From positions 1-64,000 of the forward strand of contig CAMWFQ010000010.1 in assembly GCA_947173495.1 (NCBI GenBank): a stretch of 64,000 nucleotides of DNA. The letters are read 5' to 3'. The notes below the pieces were generated by a model, which was given only the letters and a program-made list of their open reading frames with translations, ran no database searches and was not told the origin of the DNA. The translations under genes and the position numbers were made by a program. Each line of letters begins with the position of its first letter. Position 1 is the stretch's first letter. Origin of the DNA: an uncultured Lachnospiraceae bacterium (lineage in GTDB: Bacteria; Bacillota; Clostridia; Lachnospirales; Lachnospiraceae). Positions 7,823 to 15,927 of this stretch are shown piece after piece.

Positions 7823-7836
7823 AAAAGCATAGTACC

Positions 7837-7865
7837 TTGAACAGACAGGGCGGATATAGTATAAT
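7837..7865 (+). promoter_or_regulatory. Sigma-A promoter of the HxlR gene
   Basis: TTGAAC at 7837-7842 and TATAAT at 7860-7865, 17-bp spacing, 22 bp before the start codon. Confidence 0.7.
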
Positions 7866-7887
7866 GCCGTTAGAAGGAGGGACACCT

Positions 7888-8214
7888 ATGAGCAACATGA
7901 AAGCGCCGCTGCCCCAATGCGCGGCTATGGTCAGGGTACAGAACATCTTAAGCGGGAAATGGAAGATAACGATATTATGGTACATTGCGGAATATGAAGT
8001 GCAGAGGTTCGGGGAACTGAGGCGGAGGCTTGGGGACATCACGCAGTCCACCCTTACCAAGCAGCTCCGGGAACTGGAACAGGACGGCTTCATCTCCCGC
8101 TATATCTATCAGGAAGTGCCGCCGAAGGTGGAGTATTCCCTGACCGACCTGGGGAAAAGTTTCATTCCAATCTTAAAAGACATGAAGAAATGGAGCGACA
8201 CGCACCTGATGTAG
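7888..8214 (+). CDS. HxlR family transcriptional regulator
   Basis: A 108-residue winged-helix regulator. The conserved cysteine in PLPQCAAM near residue 10 and the LSGKWKITILW helix are hallmarks of HxlR/YodB proteins, many of which sense thiol-reactive or electrophilic compounds through that cysteine. The recognition helix is around DITQSTLTKQLRELEQDGFI and the wing at PPKVEYSLT. ATG 7888 is preceded by GAAGGAGG; the longer frame from 7801 is not needed. It diverges from the pyrD remnant and radical SAM gene across a perfect palindrome, so autoregulation and control of the radical SAM gene are likely. Confidence 0.87.
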   Translation: MSNMKAPLPQCAAMVRVQNILSGKWKITILWYIAEYEVQRFGELRRRLGDITQSTLTKQLRELEQDGFISRYIYQEVPPKVEYSLTDLGKSFIPILKDMKKWSDTHLM

Positions 8215-8224
8215 GCTGCATTGA

Positions 8225-8403
8225 ATTTATAGCCAAATCCAATGACCGTCTTGATAAAATCATGTCCTGCCGAATAATCCCTGATCCTTTTCCACCGCAT
8301 GGCAGCAACCGTTTGACGGTTCATGCCAGACAGCTTCATAAATCTGTTTTTTCGAATAGGCAATATCCGGTGCAGAATACAGCATATATAAAATTTCCCT
8401 ATC
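8225..8403 (-). pseudogene. OmpR-type response regulator, C-terminal fragment with frameshift
   Basis: On the minus strand the winged helix reads DREILYMLYSAPDIAYSKKQ IYEAVWHEPSNGCCHAVEK in one frame; after a lesion near 8290 it continues in another frame as IRDYSAGHDFIKTVIGFGYKFN. Together these make the C-terminal DNA-binding domain of an OmpR/PhoB regulator, with a short deletion and shift where the VENTVFQIRKK helix should be. The receiver domain is absent. It overlaps no functional signal and appears dead. Confidence 0.55.
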
Positions 8404-8476
8404 CCCCGCCCATGTATCACTTTGCCCAAAAGGATATTTATAGGATTCTTATTTGAAATTTGTTCCATGATGTCCC

Positions 8477-8704
8477 TTATATGATTCCATTAAGCGATAA
8501 TATCAGCAGGATACAGGTAATTACGATAACCTCCGAAAGCAGCCATAGGCCAACCGGTTTCCTGCCCTGCACATTCTGCGAACCTGAGATATAGCCCGCT
8601 TTGCGTAATACCGTTGTCACTGGTTTATAAAGCAGGAATGTAAACCCTGCGTTTAATCCGGCCTTCAACAGATTAAAGGGAAGGAATGCAGGGAGCAGCA
8701 GCTC
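8477..8704 (-). pseudogene. ECF transporter S component (RibU-like), C-terminal fragment
   Basis: The last 75 codons of this frame read LLPAFLPFNLLKAGLNAGFTFLLYKP, the conserved penultimate helix and loop of ECF substrate-binding S components such as RibU, then a final hydrophobic helix ending SLNGII. The first four membrane helices are missing, and the frame runs upstream into the tail of an unrelated phage-type gene. A vitamin-uptake role is therefore lost. Assignment to riboflavin is a guess within the S-component family. Confidence 0.5.
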
Positions 8705-8974
8705 CGCCACGGCTTCCGGCAATGCTTTTCCTGCAAAGCCCTCTCCCCTGTGCCGACTTGCCGGCGAGTGATTGCGGTTATCATCTGTACGGTGCCGGGG
8801 ATATTCTCGGCAAGCTGGAGCTTTCCCCCGTTTCTTCAGCGATTTTAGGTACAGCTTCAAGAGAATGTTTGAGCAGAGCATACCGTTCTGCATACTTTCC
8901 AGCAGCACAATAGCGTCCTCGTCAAAATAGCTCTCTTTCAGCTTTAGGTAGTAATATTTGCGGTTGTCTGCCAT
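8705..8974 (-). pseudogene. Phage-type replisome organiser, N-terminal domain with frameshift
   Basis: ATG 8974 with an AAGGAGG site opens MADNRKYYYLKLKESYFDED, then LLESMQNGMLCSNILLKLYLKSLK, the conserved N-terminal winged-helix domain of phage and plasmid replisome organisers. Near 8820 the frame shifts: the expected KLQLAENIPGTVQMITAITR segment is readable one frame over. The C-terminal part is replaced by the ECF fragment. In the family this protein loads the replicative helicase at the element origin, so the locus once belonged to a replicating mobile element. Confidence 0.6.
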
Positions 8975-9173
8975 TCGTTCCTCCTTATGATCTGTTCTGT
9001 GGCTTCTGTTACGCTTTAGAACGCCGTTTTGAGGGGTAAAGGATATAAATATCGCCTGCCGCCCTCCACGGACAGCTTGCGGATTTGCAAAACAGGAGAG
9101 GAAATTTCTTTTTATCTCCCTTTGTACGGCGCAATACTGGCGATTTTTGAAAATGCCAAAAATGGGCGAAAAG

Positions 9174-9206
9174 AAACAGGAAATCTTTTCTTGATTCCCT
9201 GTTTCA
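9174..9206 (-). terminator. Second copy of the hairpin terminator seen at 4956-4988
   Basis: On the minus strand GAAACAGG-GAA and TTTCCTGTTTC flank a TCAAGAAAAG loop nearly identical to that at 4964-4974, with similar flanking sequence (GGCnTTTTnAAAAA). Confidence 0.5.
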
Positions 9207-9288
9207 GTGTACCGTTTCATGTAGCGGCGGTTATTCCGTTTTCATGTGAACCGGATTCTGTTTGCTCCAGTGTTGTTCCTTGCCTCAA

Positions 9289-9588
9289 TTACAGCAAGTA
9301 ATTATTTTCCCGGTTTGCAATCTGTAAACCAACTAATTTGTAGGTTGCATATCCTCCCATAACCAGCGGTTCCGATTTGCAAATATCTTCCGCTTCTTCA
9401 CGGCTCTCTGTTTTTAGGATATACATACCTGCCATTCCCGGATAGCCTTTAAAGACACCGCAGATTTCCAGCTTTCCTTCATCGTCCAGCTTTCTTATGT
9501 TCTCAACGTGTTCCATAACTACCTGTTTTGTCATTTTATTATAGGTCTTGCTTTTCTCAATCATCATCATGTACATCAATTTTTCCAT
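9289..9588 (-). CDS. YciI-like protein
   Basis: A 99-residue single-domain protein with the YCII ferredoxin-like fold signature in its second half: KLEICGVFKGYPGMAGMYIL, then ESREEAEDICKSEPLV and YKLVGLQI. Family members are small dimeric proteins of mostly unknown activity. ATG 9588 follows AAAGGAGAA at 8 nt. An upstream extension to 9669 is not supported by a ribosome site. It stands alone within mobile-element debris and may be cargo or the last remnant of the local chromosome. Confidence 0.75.
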   Translation of the reverse strand: MEKLMYMMMIEKSKTYNKMTKQVVMEHVENIRKLDDEGKLEICGVFKGYPGMAGMYILKTESREEAEDICKSEPLVMGGYATYKLVGLQIANRENNYLL

Positions 9589-9665
9589 ATGATTTTCTCC
9601 TTTACATTCTATGGGGTTCACTGGGGTTATTATATTATATTTATCCGGCAATAACAATCTGTCTG

Positions 9666-9800
9666 TCACTTCCCGGAAGCAAACTTATTGGCAACGCTTG
9701 ACTGGCAGCTTTCGCTTTCCATGCTCCACACGGCTTCAAAGATTTGCGCCTTTGTGAATACCCGCCCCGAACTGGCGGCAAGGTAGCAAAGTGAGCCGGA
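9666..9800 (-). pseudogene. Response-regulator winged-helix fragment
   Basis: The frame reads SLCYLAASSGRVFTKAQIFE then AVWSMESESCQSSVANKF and stops. This resembles the DNA-binding domain of OmpR-type regulators (LLCYLAxxPGxVFTKxQIxE), cut off before the recognition helix is complete. It is joined directly to the sigma/HTH fusion remnant on its 5' side. It is a different regulator from the fragment at 8225-8403. Confidence 0.45.
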
Positions 9801-10020
9801 TTCGTTTGCCATAATGCTGTAAAACCTCGTCCACGGCTTCCGGTTCTCCGCTGGTCCCCCCATTCGTAAAGATAGCTCTCTGACCGCATATCGTAACCGG
9901 GTATTGCTTATAGGGGTCTATGAAATAGGTGTCTGATGTGCTGAACGGGTAAAACTTTTCCTCGGTGAGATATTCAAGGGATATTTCCCTTTGCCGCCGC
10001 TTATCCCTGTGATAATTGCT
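9790..10020 (-). pseudogene. Deleted second copy of the element sigma/HTH regulator pair
   Basis: On the minus strand from 10020 the translation reads RDKRRQREISLEYLTEEKFY, STSDTYFIDPYKQYPVTICG and QRAIFTNG, closely matching the middle of the sigma-like protein at 4274. It then jumps in frame to TSGEPEAVDEVLQHYGKRIR, matching residues 16-35 of the HTH protein at 4704. The deletion removes the whole sigma region-4 domain and the start of the HTH gene, leaving an in-frame fusion. Beyond KRIRL it joins a response-regulator fragment. Confidence 0.6.
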
Positions 10021-10565
10021 AAGTAGGCTTTATCCCCACAATTAAAACCCATTTTTGATTAAAGCAAACTCCCCGGTCGGTCTGATATGGATAAAAACCC
10101 GTCTTTTCCTGTCCTTTTATATCCGCTGTCAAACGCTCATAAATTAGCTGGCGGATATTATCTGGTGTTTTTGTTAATTCCAGCCTTTCATTCCGGCTCA
10201 AATTTTTTACATGAGAGGGGTCACGCAAGGTTTCGATTTCATCTTCGCTTTTTCGCAATGTTTCTTCTGCCGCTTCTATCAATCAATACAAATTTTCCTC
10301 CCGGCTTCAGCACACGCACCATTTCACGAAAAATACTTTCTATGTCTGTAAAATGGTGAAATGCAAGGCGGGAAAAAAGAATATCAAAGCTGTTGTCTAA
10401 AAACGGTAATTCCTCCGCATTTCCTTTCACAAAAACCATATTGTCTAAATGGCTGTCCTGTGCCGCCTGTTTGCCGATTTGCAGCATGGCGTCGGTTGTA
10501 TCTAAGCATACCACTGTCTGCAAATACGGCGCAAAGGCACGTCCGCAAGCACAAATGTAAGCAAA
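10019..10565 (-). pseudogene. SAM-dependent methyltransferase with several lesions
   Basis: Two frames together give a class I methyltransferase. The 5' part has a CxxGRAFAPYLQTVVCLDTT motif I/II region, then NAEELPFLDNSFDILFSRLA (post-II/IV) and FREMVRVLKPGGKFVLIDR. A frameshift near 10262 follows, then EAAEETLRKSEDEIETLRDP and a C-terminal RGVCFNQKWVLIVGIKPT. The start is missing, and an internal deletion seems to join the SHVKNLSRNE helix directly to LTKTPDNIRQ. At least three lesions make it non-functional. Confidence 0.6.
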
Positions 10566-10589
10566 ACGGAATGTTTAAGGTGTTTTAAG

Positions 10590-10793
10590 TTGAGTTTGCA
10601 GACAACACCATATAAATATCTTGTTGAATACCGTCTGTCAAAAGCTGCATTGCTTCTGAAAAAGACAGATGAACCGATAGGGAATATTGTAAGCAGCGTT
10701 GGTTTTCATCAACTAAGCCATTTCGGAAAATGCTTCAAGGAAAAAACTGGCTATTCTCCCAGAGAATACAGAAACATTGAAAAAGGTATTTAG
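10590..10793 (+). pseudogene. AraC family regulator, C-terminal HTH fragment
   Basis: The frame carries TPYKYLVEYRLSKAALLLKK, then IGNIVSSVGFHQLSHFGKCF and KTGYSPREYR, which are both helix-turn-helix motifs and the terminal signature of AraC/XylS regulators. Only about 62 residues remain of an expected ~280; the first HTH helix and the whole sensor domain are missing. It abuts the broken methyltransferase head-to-head and is read as a remnant. Confidence 0.6.
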
Positions 10794-10844
10794 TTATACC
10801 GCTTCATGGGAACAATGACACAGCTTATATGCAAAGCAAAAAAC

Positions 10845-10857
10845 GTGACTTCGTCAC
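10845..10857. promoter_or_regulatory. Crp/Fnr-type palindrome upstream of thioredoxin
   Basis: GTGAC-TTC-GTCAC, with flanking A giving CGTGACTTCGTCACA. It matches 13 of 15 bases of the reverse complement of the site at 18824-18838. It lies 18-30 bp upstream of a TATGAT -10 box (10875-10880), so it would occupy the -35 region as for an activated promoter. Confidence 0.6.
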
Positions 10858-10970
10858 AGAAACAGTAAGCAGGATATGATACACTGCCAGCAGATAAAAA
10901 GAAAACACCCTTCGGGTACACCTCAATGCTCCAAAAGCATCGCAGGAATAAAGAAAGGAAGGTACTGATT

Positions 10971-11279
10971 ATGTCCGTAATTCATGTAAACAAAAACAAC
11001 TTCGATTCTGTAAGAACCAGCAAAAAGCCTGTGCTCCTGGATTTCTACGCCGACTGGTGCGGCCCCTGCCGCATGGTATCCCCCATAGTGGAAGAGATCG
11101 CGGCGGAAAACCCGCAGTACCTGATAGGCAAGATCAACGTAGACCAGGAACCGGAACTGGCACAGAAATTCCATATCCTAAGCATCCCCACACTGGCCGT
11201 GATCAAAAACGGAAACATCATAAGCCAGTCGGCAGGCGCAAGACCGAAAGCAGATATCCTCGCCATGTTAAAGAGCTAG
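10971..11279 (+). CDS. trxA: Thioredoxin
   Basis: A 102-residue thioredoxin with the active-site WCGPC near residue 29, preceded by VLLDFYADWCGPC, and the cis-proline in SIPTLAVIKNG. It reduces protein disulfides in the cytoplasm with electrons from a thioredoxin reductase not found in this window. ATG 10971 follows GAAAGGAAGG. It converges with the Crp/Fnr gene, overlapping its end by 12 bp, and a Crp-type palindrome sits about 115 bp upstream, so control by that neighbour is likely. Confidence 0.92.
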   Translation: MSVIHVNKNNFDSVRTSKKPVLLDFYADWCGPCRMVSPIVEEIAAENPQYLIGKINVDQEPELAQKFHILSIPTLAVIKNGNIISQSAGARPKADILAMLKS

Positions 11280-11939
11280 ATCACGGAGGCGCTTTTTGTC
11301 AAGGATCGTAACGCCGCCTCTGGAAACCTCCACAATCCCTTCACCGGCAAAATATTTCAGCATCCGGGATACCACTTCACGGGCAGAACCCATATATCGG
11401 GCAATCTGCCCGTGCGTCAACGCAATGGTATCTGAACCAGTCCTTGCTGATTCATCCAAAAGGAAGATTGCCAGACGTTTATCCATGCTCATAAACAAAA
11501 CCTGCTGCATCACCCACATCACATCCGAAAAACGGCTGACCGCAGTTTCCAACGCAAATATACGGATGTCCGGATTCCGCCGTGATACTGCCGCAAAAGC
11601 AGGCCCGCTGACCACACAGCACTGGCTGTCCTCCTCCGCATCTACGAATACATCAAATGTGACGGCATCCAACACGCAGGAGGCAGACAGCATACACAGG
11701 TCGCCCCTGTGCAGACGGTAAAGCGTGATCTCCTTTCCCTCGTCCGACATCATATAAAGGCGCAGGCTCCCGGAACGGACGAAGATCACGCCGGAACATT
11801 CTTCGCCGTTGTGAATATTCCTTCCCTTCGGGTAAGTAAACATATGAGAATTCTGGCAGATGTACTCCCTGTCTGCAGAGGATATTTTCTCCCAAAAGGG
11901 AAAGCTTTCTTTATAAACATTTTCATATTTTATTTCCAT
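11268..11939 (-). CDS. Crp/Fnr family transcriptional regulator
   Basis: A 223-residue protein: an N-terminal cyclic-nucleotide-type beta barrel (MFTYPKGRNIHNGEECSGVI, SGSLRLYMMSDEGKEI), a long dimer helix and a C-terminal winged helix (LTHGQIARYMGSAREVVSRM). Cysteines lie in the barrel (GEEC, GDLCML, SASC, SQCC), but no Fnr-type N-terminal Fe-S cluster pattern is seen. The ATG at 11939 is chosen over 11996 because MEIKYENV follows a GAAGATGAGAG stretch. It overlaps trxA tail to tail. The palindromes at 10845 and 18824 are candidate targets, and a half-site (GTCACA) lies at 12029-12034 before its own start. Confidence 0.88.
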   Translation of the reverse strand: MEIKYENVYKESFPFWEKISSADREYICQNSHMFTYPKGRNIHNGEECSGVIFVRSGSLRLYMMSDEGKEITLYRLHRGDLCMLSASCVLDAVTFDVFVDAEEDSQCCVVSGPAFAAVSRRNPDIRIFALETAVSRFSDVMWVMQQVLFMSMDKRLAIFLLDESARTGSDTIALTHGQIARYMGSAREVVSRMLKYFAGEGIVEVSRGGVTILDKKRLRDLAL

Positions 11940-12347
11940 TCTCTCATCTTCTTTCACACAGATTAACGCAGGGAAGCGGCCTTTCCGCTTCCGCAAAAGA
12001 TACCCACAAGAAACTGCCGGAACTTCTTGTCACATAGATGGCAAATATATCTCCTTTGTGCTGAAAGCGGCTTCGGTTCAGCATAACGGTGCTGGCCATA
12101 CCCTATCCCCTGGCGGGCATTCCCCAGCATTTTTACTTCATGTATCGGAAAAAACAAGAAGATTCTTAACTCCGACAAAAACGGGTCTGCAATCATCTAT
12201 ACAAAAAATATCGAATGAAAACAGTTTATCCACAGATAAAATATTAAAAAATATTTAAGCGGCACTATCCTTTTCAGACTCTCATTCGTTATACATAATA
12301 GAAAGAAAAATGCGCATTGACTTTCAATAACGGGAAAGGAGGATTTT
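11940..12347. other. Intergenic region between Crp/Fnr and the ECF sigma operon
   Basis: About 400 bases without a gene I can support. It must hold the divergent promoters of both units. Seen here are a TGTCACA half-site at 12028-12034, an isolated DnaA-box-like TTATCCACA at 12226-12234, and A+T-rich sequence from 12200 on. Short frames on either strand lack ribosome sites and family features. Confidence 0.5.
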
Positions 12348-12869
12348 GTGGACTTTGATTTGCTGTTGATACAAAAAATGAAGCATGGTAATGAAAATGC
12401 TTTTGATGTATTTGTTCGTAAATATTATGAAGAAATACTAAAATATTGTAGTTATCATTGTCTTGATACGTCATATTCCGAAGATTTGACACAGGAAACC
12501 TTTTTACGTTTTTTTGAAAAATTATCCGATTACCGTTATATAGGAAAAACCAGAAATTATTTGTACACCATAGCAGGAAATCTCTGTAAGGACTCTTACA
12601 AAAAAAAGAAAATCCTGTCAGAAGAACCATCGGAAGAATTTCAAAATAGTCTGCGCCAATCGGAAGCAGCGGACATTCTTAACAAAATAACGATTGAATG
12701 GGCTTTAAATCATTTGCCGGAAGAATTGCGGGAGGTCATTGTCCTCTACTATTTTCAGGAATTAAAACTTACAGAAATAGCTCAAACATTGCAAATAGGG
12801 TTACCTCTGGTAAAGTATCGGATCAGACAGGCAAAAATGCGGTTAGAAACACTGTTAAGGGAGGAGTGA
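12348..12869 (+). CDS. ECF-type RNA polymerase sigma factor
   Basis: A 173-residue sigma factor with region 2 (FVRKYYEEILKYC ... EDLTQETFLRFFEKL) and region 4 (ALNHLPEELREVIVLYYFQE, LTEIAQTLQIGLPLVKYRIR). There is no region 3, as expected for extracytoplasmic-function sigma factors. GTG 12348 is preceded by AAAGGAGG. The gene starts a four-gene A+T-rich run with a membrane protein 4 bp downstream and an ABC transporter. It probably drives this operon in response to envelope stress. The downstream membrane protein may hold it inactive. Confidence 0.88.
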   Translation: MDFDLLLIQKMKHGNENAFDVFVRKYYEEILKYCSYHCLDTSYSEDLTQETFLRFFEKLSDYRYIGKTRNYLYTIAGNLCKDSYKKKKILSEEPSEEFQNSLRQSEAADILNKITIEWALNHLPEELREVIVLYYFQELKLTEIAQTLQIGLPLVKYRIRQAKMRLETLLREE

Positions 12870-12873
12870 TTTT

Positions 12874-13638
12874 GTGAATTTGGAAAAAAAGCTAAAGGAC
12901 TACAGGGAGAGCATAAAAATAATTCCGAATGAACAGGAAGTTACAGAAACCATAAGAAAATCAATGGAAACATACTGCTCAGCTGAGCAGGAACGCCTGT
13001 TAACTTATTGGGAGTTTTTATGGGAACAATTATGTCTGATACGGAAACGCTGGTGGTTATTTCAACTTTTATTACTCATTTTGTTATGGGCCGCATTGCC
13101 GTCCATACAAGTCGAACGGCTGGTACAAAGGATATTGGGATTCACTGCTTCCCTGTTTATTATTCTGATTATCCCGGAGTTATGGAAAAATCAAACTTAT
13201 CAGTCAATGGAAATTGAAGCAGCTTCCTATTATTCGTTACGTCAGATATATGCGGCGAGAATGCTGCTGTTTGGCCTTGTGGATATTGTTTTGATTACCC
13301 TTTTCTGTATATCTGCTGCTGCAACAAGGGATATTTTGTTTTCGCAGCTTTTAGTGCAGTTTCTGTTTCCTATGACGGTAACGACAGCTATTTGTTTCGG
13401 AATTTTATGCAGCAAGTATCCGTTCAGTGAAACGACAGCCGTTATGATGTGTATTGTGTGGAGTGCTGTATGGCTGATGGTTATTTTAAACGAAAAAATA
13501 TATGCTGCTGTCACATTCCCACTCTGGCTGACTTCTATTGGAATTACTTTCCTTTTTCTGGGCTTTACGATTTATCGAACATTGCATGGCTGCAATAATT
13601 GTTGGGAGGTAAAATCAAATGAAATTGGTCTTAGATAA
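12874..13638 (+). CDS. Membrane protein of the sigma/ABC operon, possible anti-sigma or permease subunit
   Basis: A 254-residue protein with a ~65-residue charged cytoplasmic N-terminus (MNLEKKLKDYRESIKIIPNE ...) followed by about six hydrophobic helices between residues 65 and 240. No HXXXCXXC zinc anti-sigma motif is present. GTG 12874 with GGAGGAG upstream. Its place 4 bp after the sigma gene suggests a role in restraining it, but the helix number also fits a transporter subunit paired with the ABC genes. It overlaps the next gene by 20 bp. I do not recognise a named family. Confidence 0.6.
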   Translation: MNLEKKLKDYRESIKIIPNEQEVTETIRKSMETYCSAEQERLLTYWEFLWEQLCLIRKRWWLFQLLLLILLWAALPSIQVERLVQRILGFTASLFIILIIPELWKNQTYQSMEIEAASYYSLRQIYAARMLLFGLVDIVLITLFCISAAATRDILFSQLLVQFLFPMTVTTAICFGILCSKYPFSETTAVMMCIVWSAVWLMVILNEKIYAAVTFPLWLTSIGITFLFLGFTIYRTLHGCNNCWEVKSNEIGLR

Positions 13639-14506
13639 TTTGACAAAGGAATTTGGCGGTTTTGTTGCTGTAGACCATATAAATCTTACCATGACAAATG
13701 GCGTATATGGTTTATTGGGGGTAAATGGGGCAGGAAAAACTACTTTAATGAGAATGTTGTGCACTTTGCTGAACCCAACCGGTGGGGGCATCTATTACGA
13801 TGGAAAGGATATTTTTCAAATGGCCGGTGAATACAGAAATCTGTTGGGATACTTGCCGCAGGATTTTGGCTTTTACCCTGAGTTTTCAGTAAAAGACTAT
13901 CTTCTCTATATTGCTGCCATCAAGGGAATACGTCCTGTTGCCGCCCGGAAAAGAGCCAAGGATCTGATTGTCAGAGTTGGACTTACAGAGGCAGCAGACA
14001 AGAAATTAAAAAAATTATCCGGCGGAATGAAAAGACGTGTCGGAATTGCGCAGGCAATGTTAAATAATCCTCAGATTTTGATACTTGACGAGCCCACAGC
14101 CGGACTTGACCCCAACGAAAGAATACGTTTTCGTAACTTAATCAGTGAGCTTTCCGAAGAACGCTTCGTATTGCTGTCCACTCATATTGTTTCTGATATT
14201 GAGTATATTGCCAATGAGATCCTGATGATGAAAGACGGTGCAATTGTAAATGAGGGAACATTAGATGAGATTATCAGTACTATGCCGGAAAAGGTCTGGA
14301 ATTGTATTGTTCCGCAGCAGTCGGTATCTGCTATGACAAAAAAATATAAAATTTCCAATATGAAATCTGAAAATCAAGGTGTGGATTTACGGATTATTTC
14401 AGCTGAAAAGCCATGCGAAACAGCTGTATGTGTGCATCCTTCCCTTGAAGATGTGTTTTTATACTATTTTGGAGAAAAGGTTGGTGATCATAATGACACG
14501 CTTTGA
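13619..14506 (+). CDS. ABC transporter ATP-binding protein
   Basis: A 295-residue ATPase with Walker A GVNGAGKTT, Q-loop LGYLPQDFGFYPE, signature KLSGGMKRRVGIAQAM, Walker B ILILDEPTAGLDP and the switch histidine in STHIVSDIE. The ~90-residue C-terminal extension is typical of the CcmA/BcrA-like branch that works with a separate permease to export lipids, peptides or antibiotics. It overlaps the preceding membrane gene and the following permease gene, so all are co-translated. Energy supply for export is likely; the substrate is unknown. Confidence 0.9.
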   Translation: MKLVLDNLTKEFGGFVAVDHINLTMTNGVYGLLGVNGAGKTTLMRMLCTLLNPTGGGIYYDGKDIFQMAGEYRNLLGYLPQDFGFYPEFSVKDYLLYIAAIKGIRPVAARKRAKDLIVRVGLTEAADKKLKKLSGGMKRRVGIAQAMLNNPQILILDEPTAGLDPNERIRFRNLISELSEERFVLLSTHIVSDIEYIANEILMMKDGAIVNEGTLDEIISTMPEKVWNCIVPQQSVSAMTKKYKISNMKSENQGVDLRIISAEKPCETAVCVHPSLEDVFLYYFGEKVGDHNDTL

Positions 14507-15710
14507 ATTGAAAAAAATCTTTTCAAAACCTGTAAATAAAATCGTATTGATCCTATTGGTGGTCTCACTATGCGTTGTCAGTCATTTTGCAATTGGATCT
14601 GTGGGCTATGTAGATGAAAATGGAGAAAGGTCAACTGGTATTGCAGCCGCTTCGGCATTACGGGAAGCAAAGAATAAATGGGCCGGATCTATTACGGATG
14701 ATGTACTGCAAAAAGTGCTTGAAGAAAATGCACTTATTAACAATTCCGAAGAATATCTTTCCACGGACGTAATTGAGAAAAATAAGGCATATTCAAAAAA
14801 ACAAGGCTTCTCCGACATAAGGGAAATGATAAACCGGGCATTCGGCGGCTTTCAGGAATATAACTATTATCGGGCGGACAGTGTTACACCAGAAGAAATC
14901 AACTCATTTTACAGCAGGAGGACAGCCAATCTGATTGAGTGGTTAAATTCAGATGAACAGGAAAGCCGTTATTCCGAACAGGAGAAGCAATTCCTGATTG
15001 CGCAATATGAAAAACTTGAAACGCCTTTTTATTATGACGATGTAGACGGATGGGAAGCACTGTTGGAATATGCTCCGACAATTACCATGTTAGTCGTTTT
15101 AATCACCGGATTTCTGGTATCCGGAATATTTTCAGACGAAATTCAGCTGAAGGCGGATTCGGTTTTTTTCTCTGCCAGATTTGGCAGGAACAAGGCCATT
15201 GCCGCTAAAATAAAAGCAGGCTTTATCGTAGTTACATTGATTTACTGGATAATGATATTATTGTATTCAGGAATCGTATTGGCAGTGCTGGGAATCGGAG
15301 GAGCTGACCAGGCGATTCAAATCGGATTTGCAAACTGGAAAAGTTTTTATAACATTACATATCTGCAGGATTACCTGCTGACAGTTTGGGGCGGATATTT
15401 AGGAAATCTGTTTATCCTGTTTCTGTCTATGCTTGTATCTGCGAAAACACGCTCCAAAGCGTTGGCGGTAACGATACCTTTTATTCTATTATTCCTTCCT
15501 TCGTTTTTAAGCGGAATATCTGTTTTATCGGAAATATTAGGACTTCTTCCAGACCAGCTGCTACAGGTATGTACTGCGATAAAAACATTTAATCTATACC
15601 AGATTGGAACAAAAATAGTTGGTTCTGTTCCGATTATTTTTGCCATGTATTGTATTCTTTTTTGTGTTGTATTGCCTGTTCTATATCAGGTTTATCGGAA
15701 AACCGAATAA
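14493..15710 (+). CDS. ABC-2 type transporter permease
   Basis: A 405-residue membrane protein: one N-terminal helix (VNKIVLILLVVSLCVVSHFA), a large extracytoplasmic loop of ~190 residues, then five or so helices from residue ~200 on (TITMLVVLITGFLVSGIF, ITYLQDYLLTVWGGYLG and others). This is the usual arrangement of ABC-2 exporters with a big outer loop. ATG 14493 overlaps the ATPase gene by 14 bp; an earlier in-frame start at 14379 is unlikely. It is the last gene of the sigma operon. Confidence 0.82.
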   Translation: MTRFELKKIFSKPVNKIVLILLVVSLCVVSHFAIGSVGYVDENGERSTGIAAASALREAKNKWAGSITDDVLQKVLEENALINNSEEYLSTDVIEKNKAYSKKQGFSDIREMINRAFGGFQEYNYYRADSVTPEEINSFYSRRTANLIEWLNSDEQESRYSEQEKQFLIAQYEKLETPFYYDDVDGWEALLEYAPTITMLVVLITGFLVSGIFSDEIQLKADSVFFSARFGRNKAIAAKIKAGFIVVTLIYWIMILLYSGIVLAVLGIGGADQAIQIGFANWKSFYNITYLQDYLLTVWGGYLGNLFILFLSMLVSAKTRSKALAVTIPFILLFLPSFLSGISVLSEILGLLPDQLLQVCTAIKTFNLYQIGTKIVGSVPIIFAMYCILFCVVLPVLYQVYRKTE

Positions 15711-15927
15711 AGTCAAATCCCCTGCTCTGTGCTGTCAACACTACAATAAAAGTCAAGAATCATCGGATTCAGTTCCTTCGCCTGTTCTCCTACAAAATGC
15801 GGGCGGTATTCCTTTTTGCAGTTGTGCATCCATGGAAAATGAGCTTATAAATACGCATTGCAAGCCTCAGACTTCTATTTTATAATCAGGTATGAATAAA
15901 TCAGAATTTGGCAGGAGGCAGATATAC

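Noticed and set aside
11963-12196. Small minus-strand frame upstream of the Crp/Fnr gene
   Set aside because: I checked for a rubredoxin or similar small protein, but no CxxC pairs or start signal are present.
12226-12234. DnaA-box-like TTATCCACA (also near 49277-49293 and 63935)
   Set aside because: Isolated or paired words without a cluster, A+T-rich unwinding region or dnaA/dnaN neighbours; not evidence of an origin.
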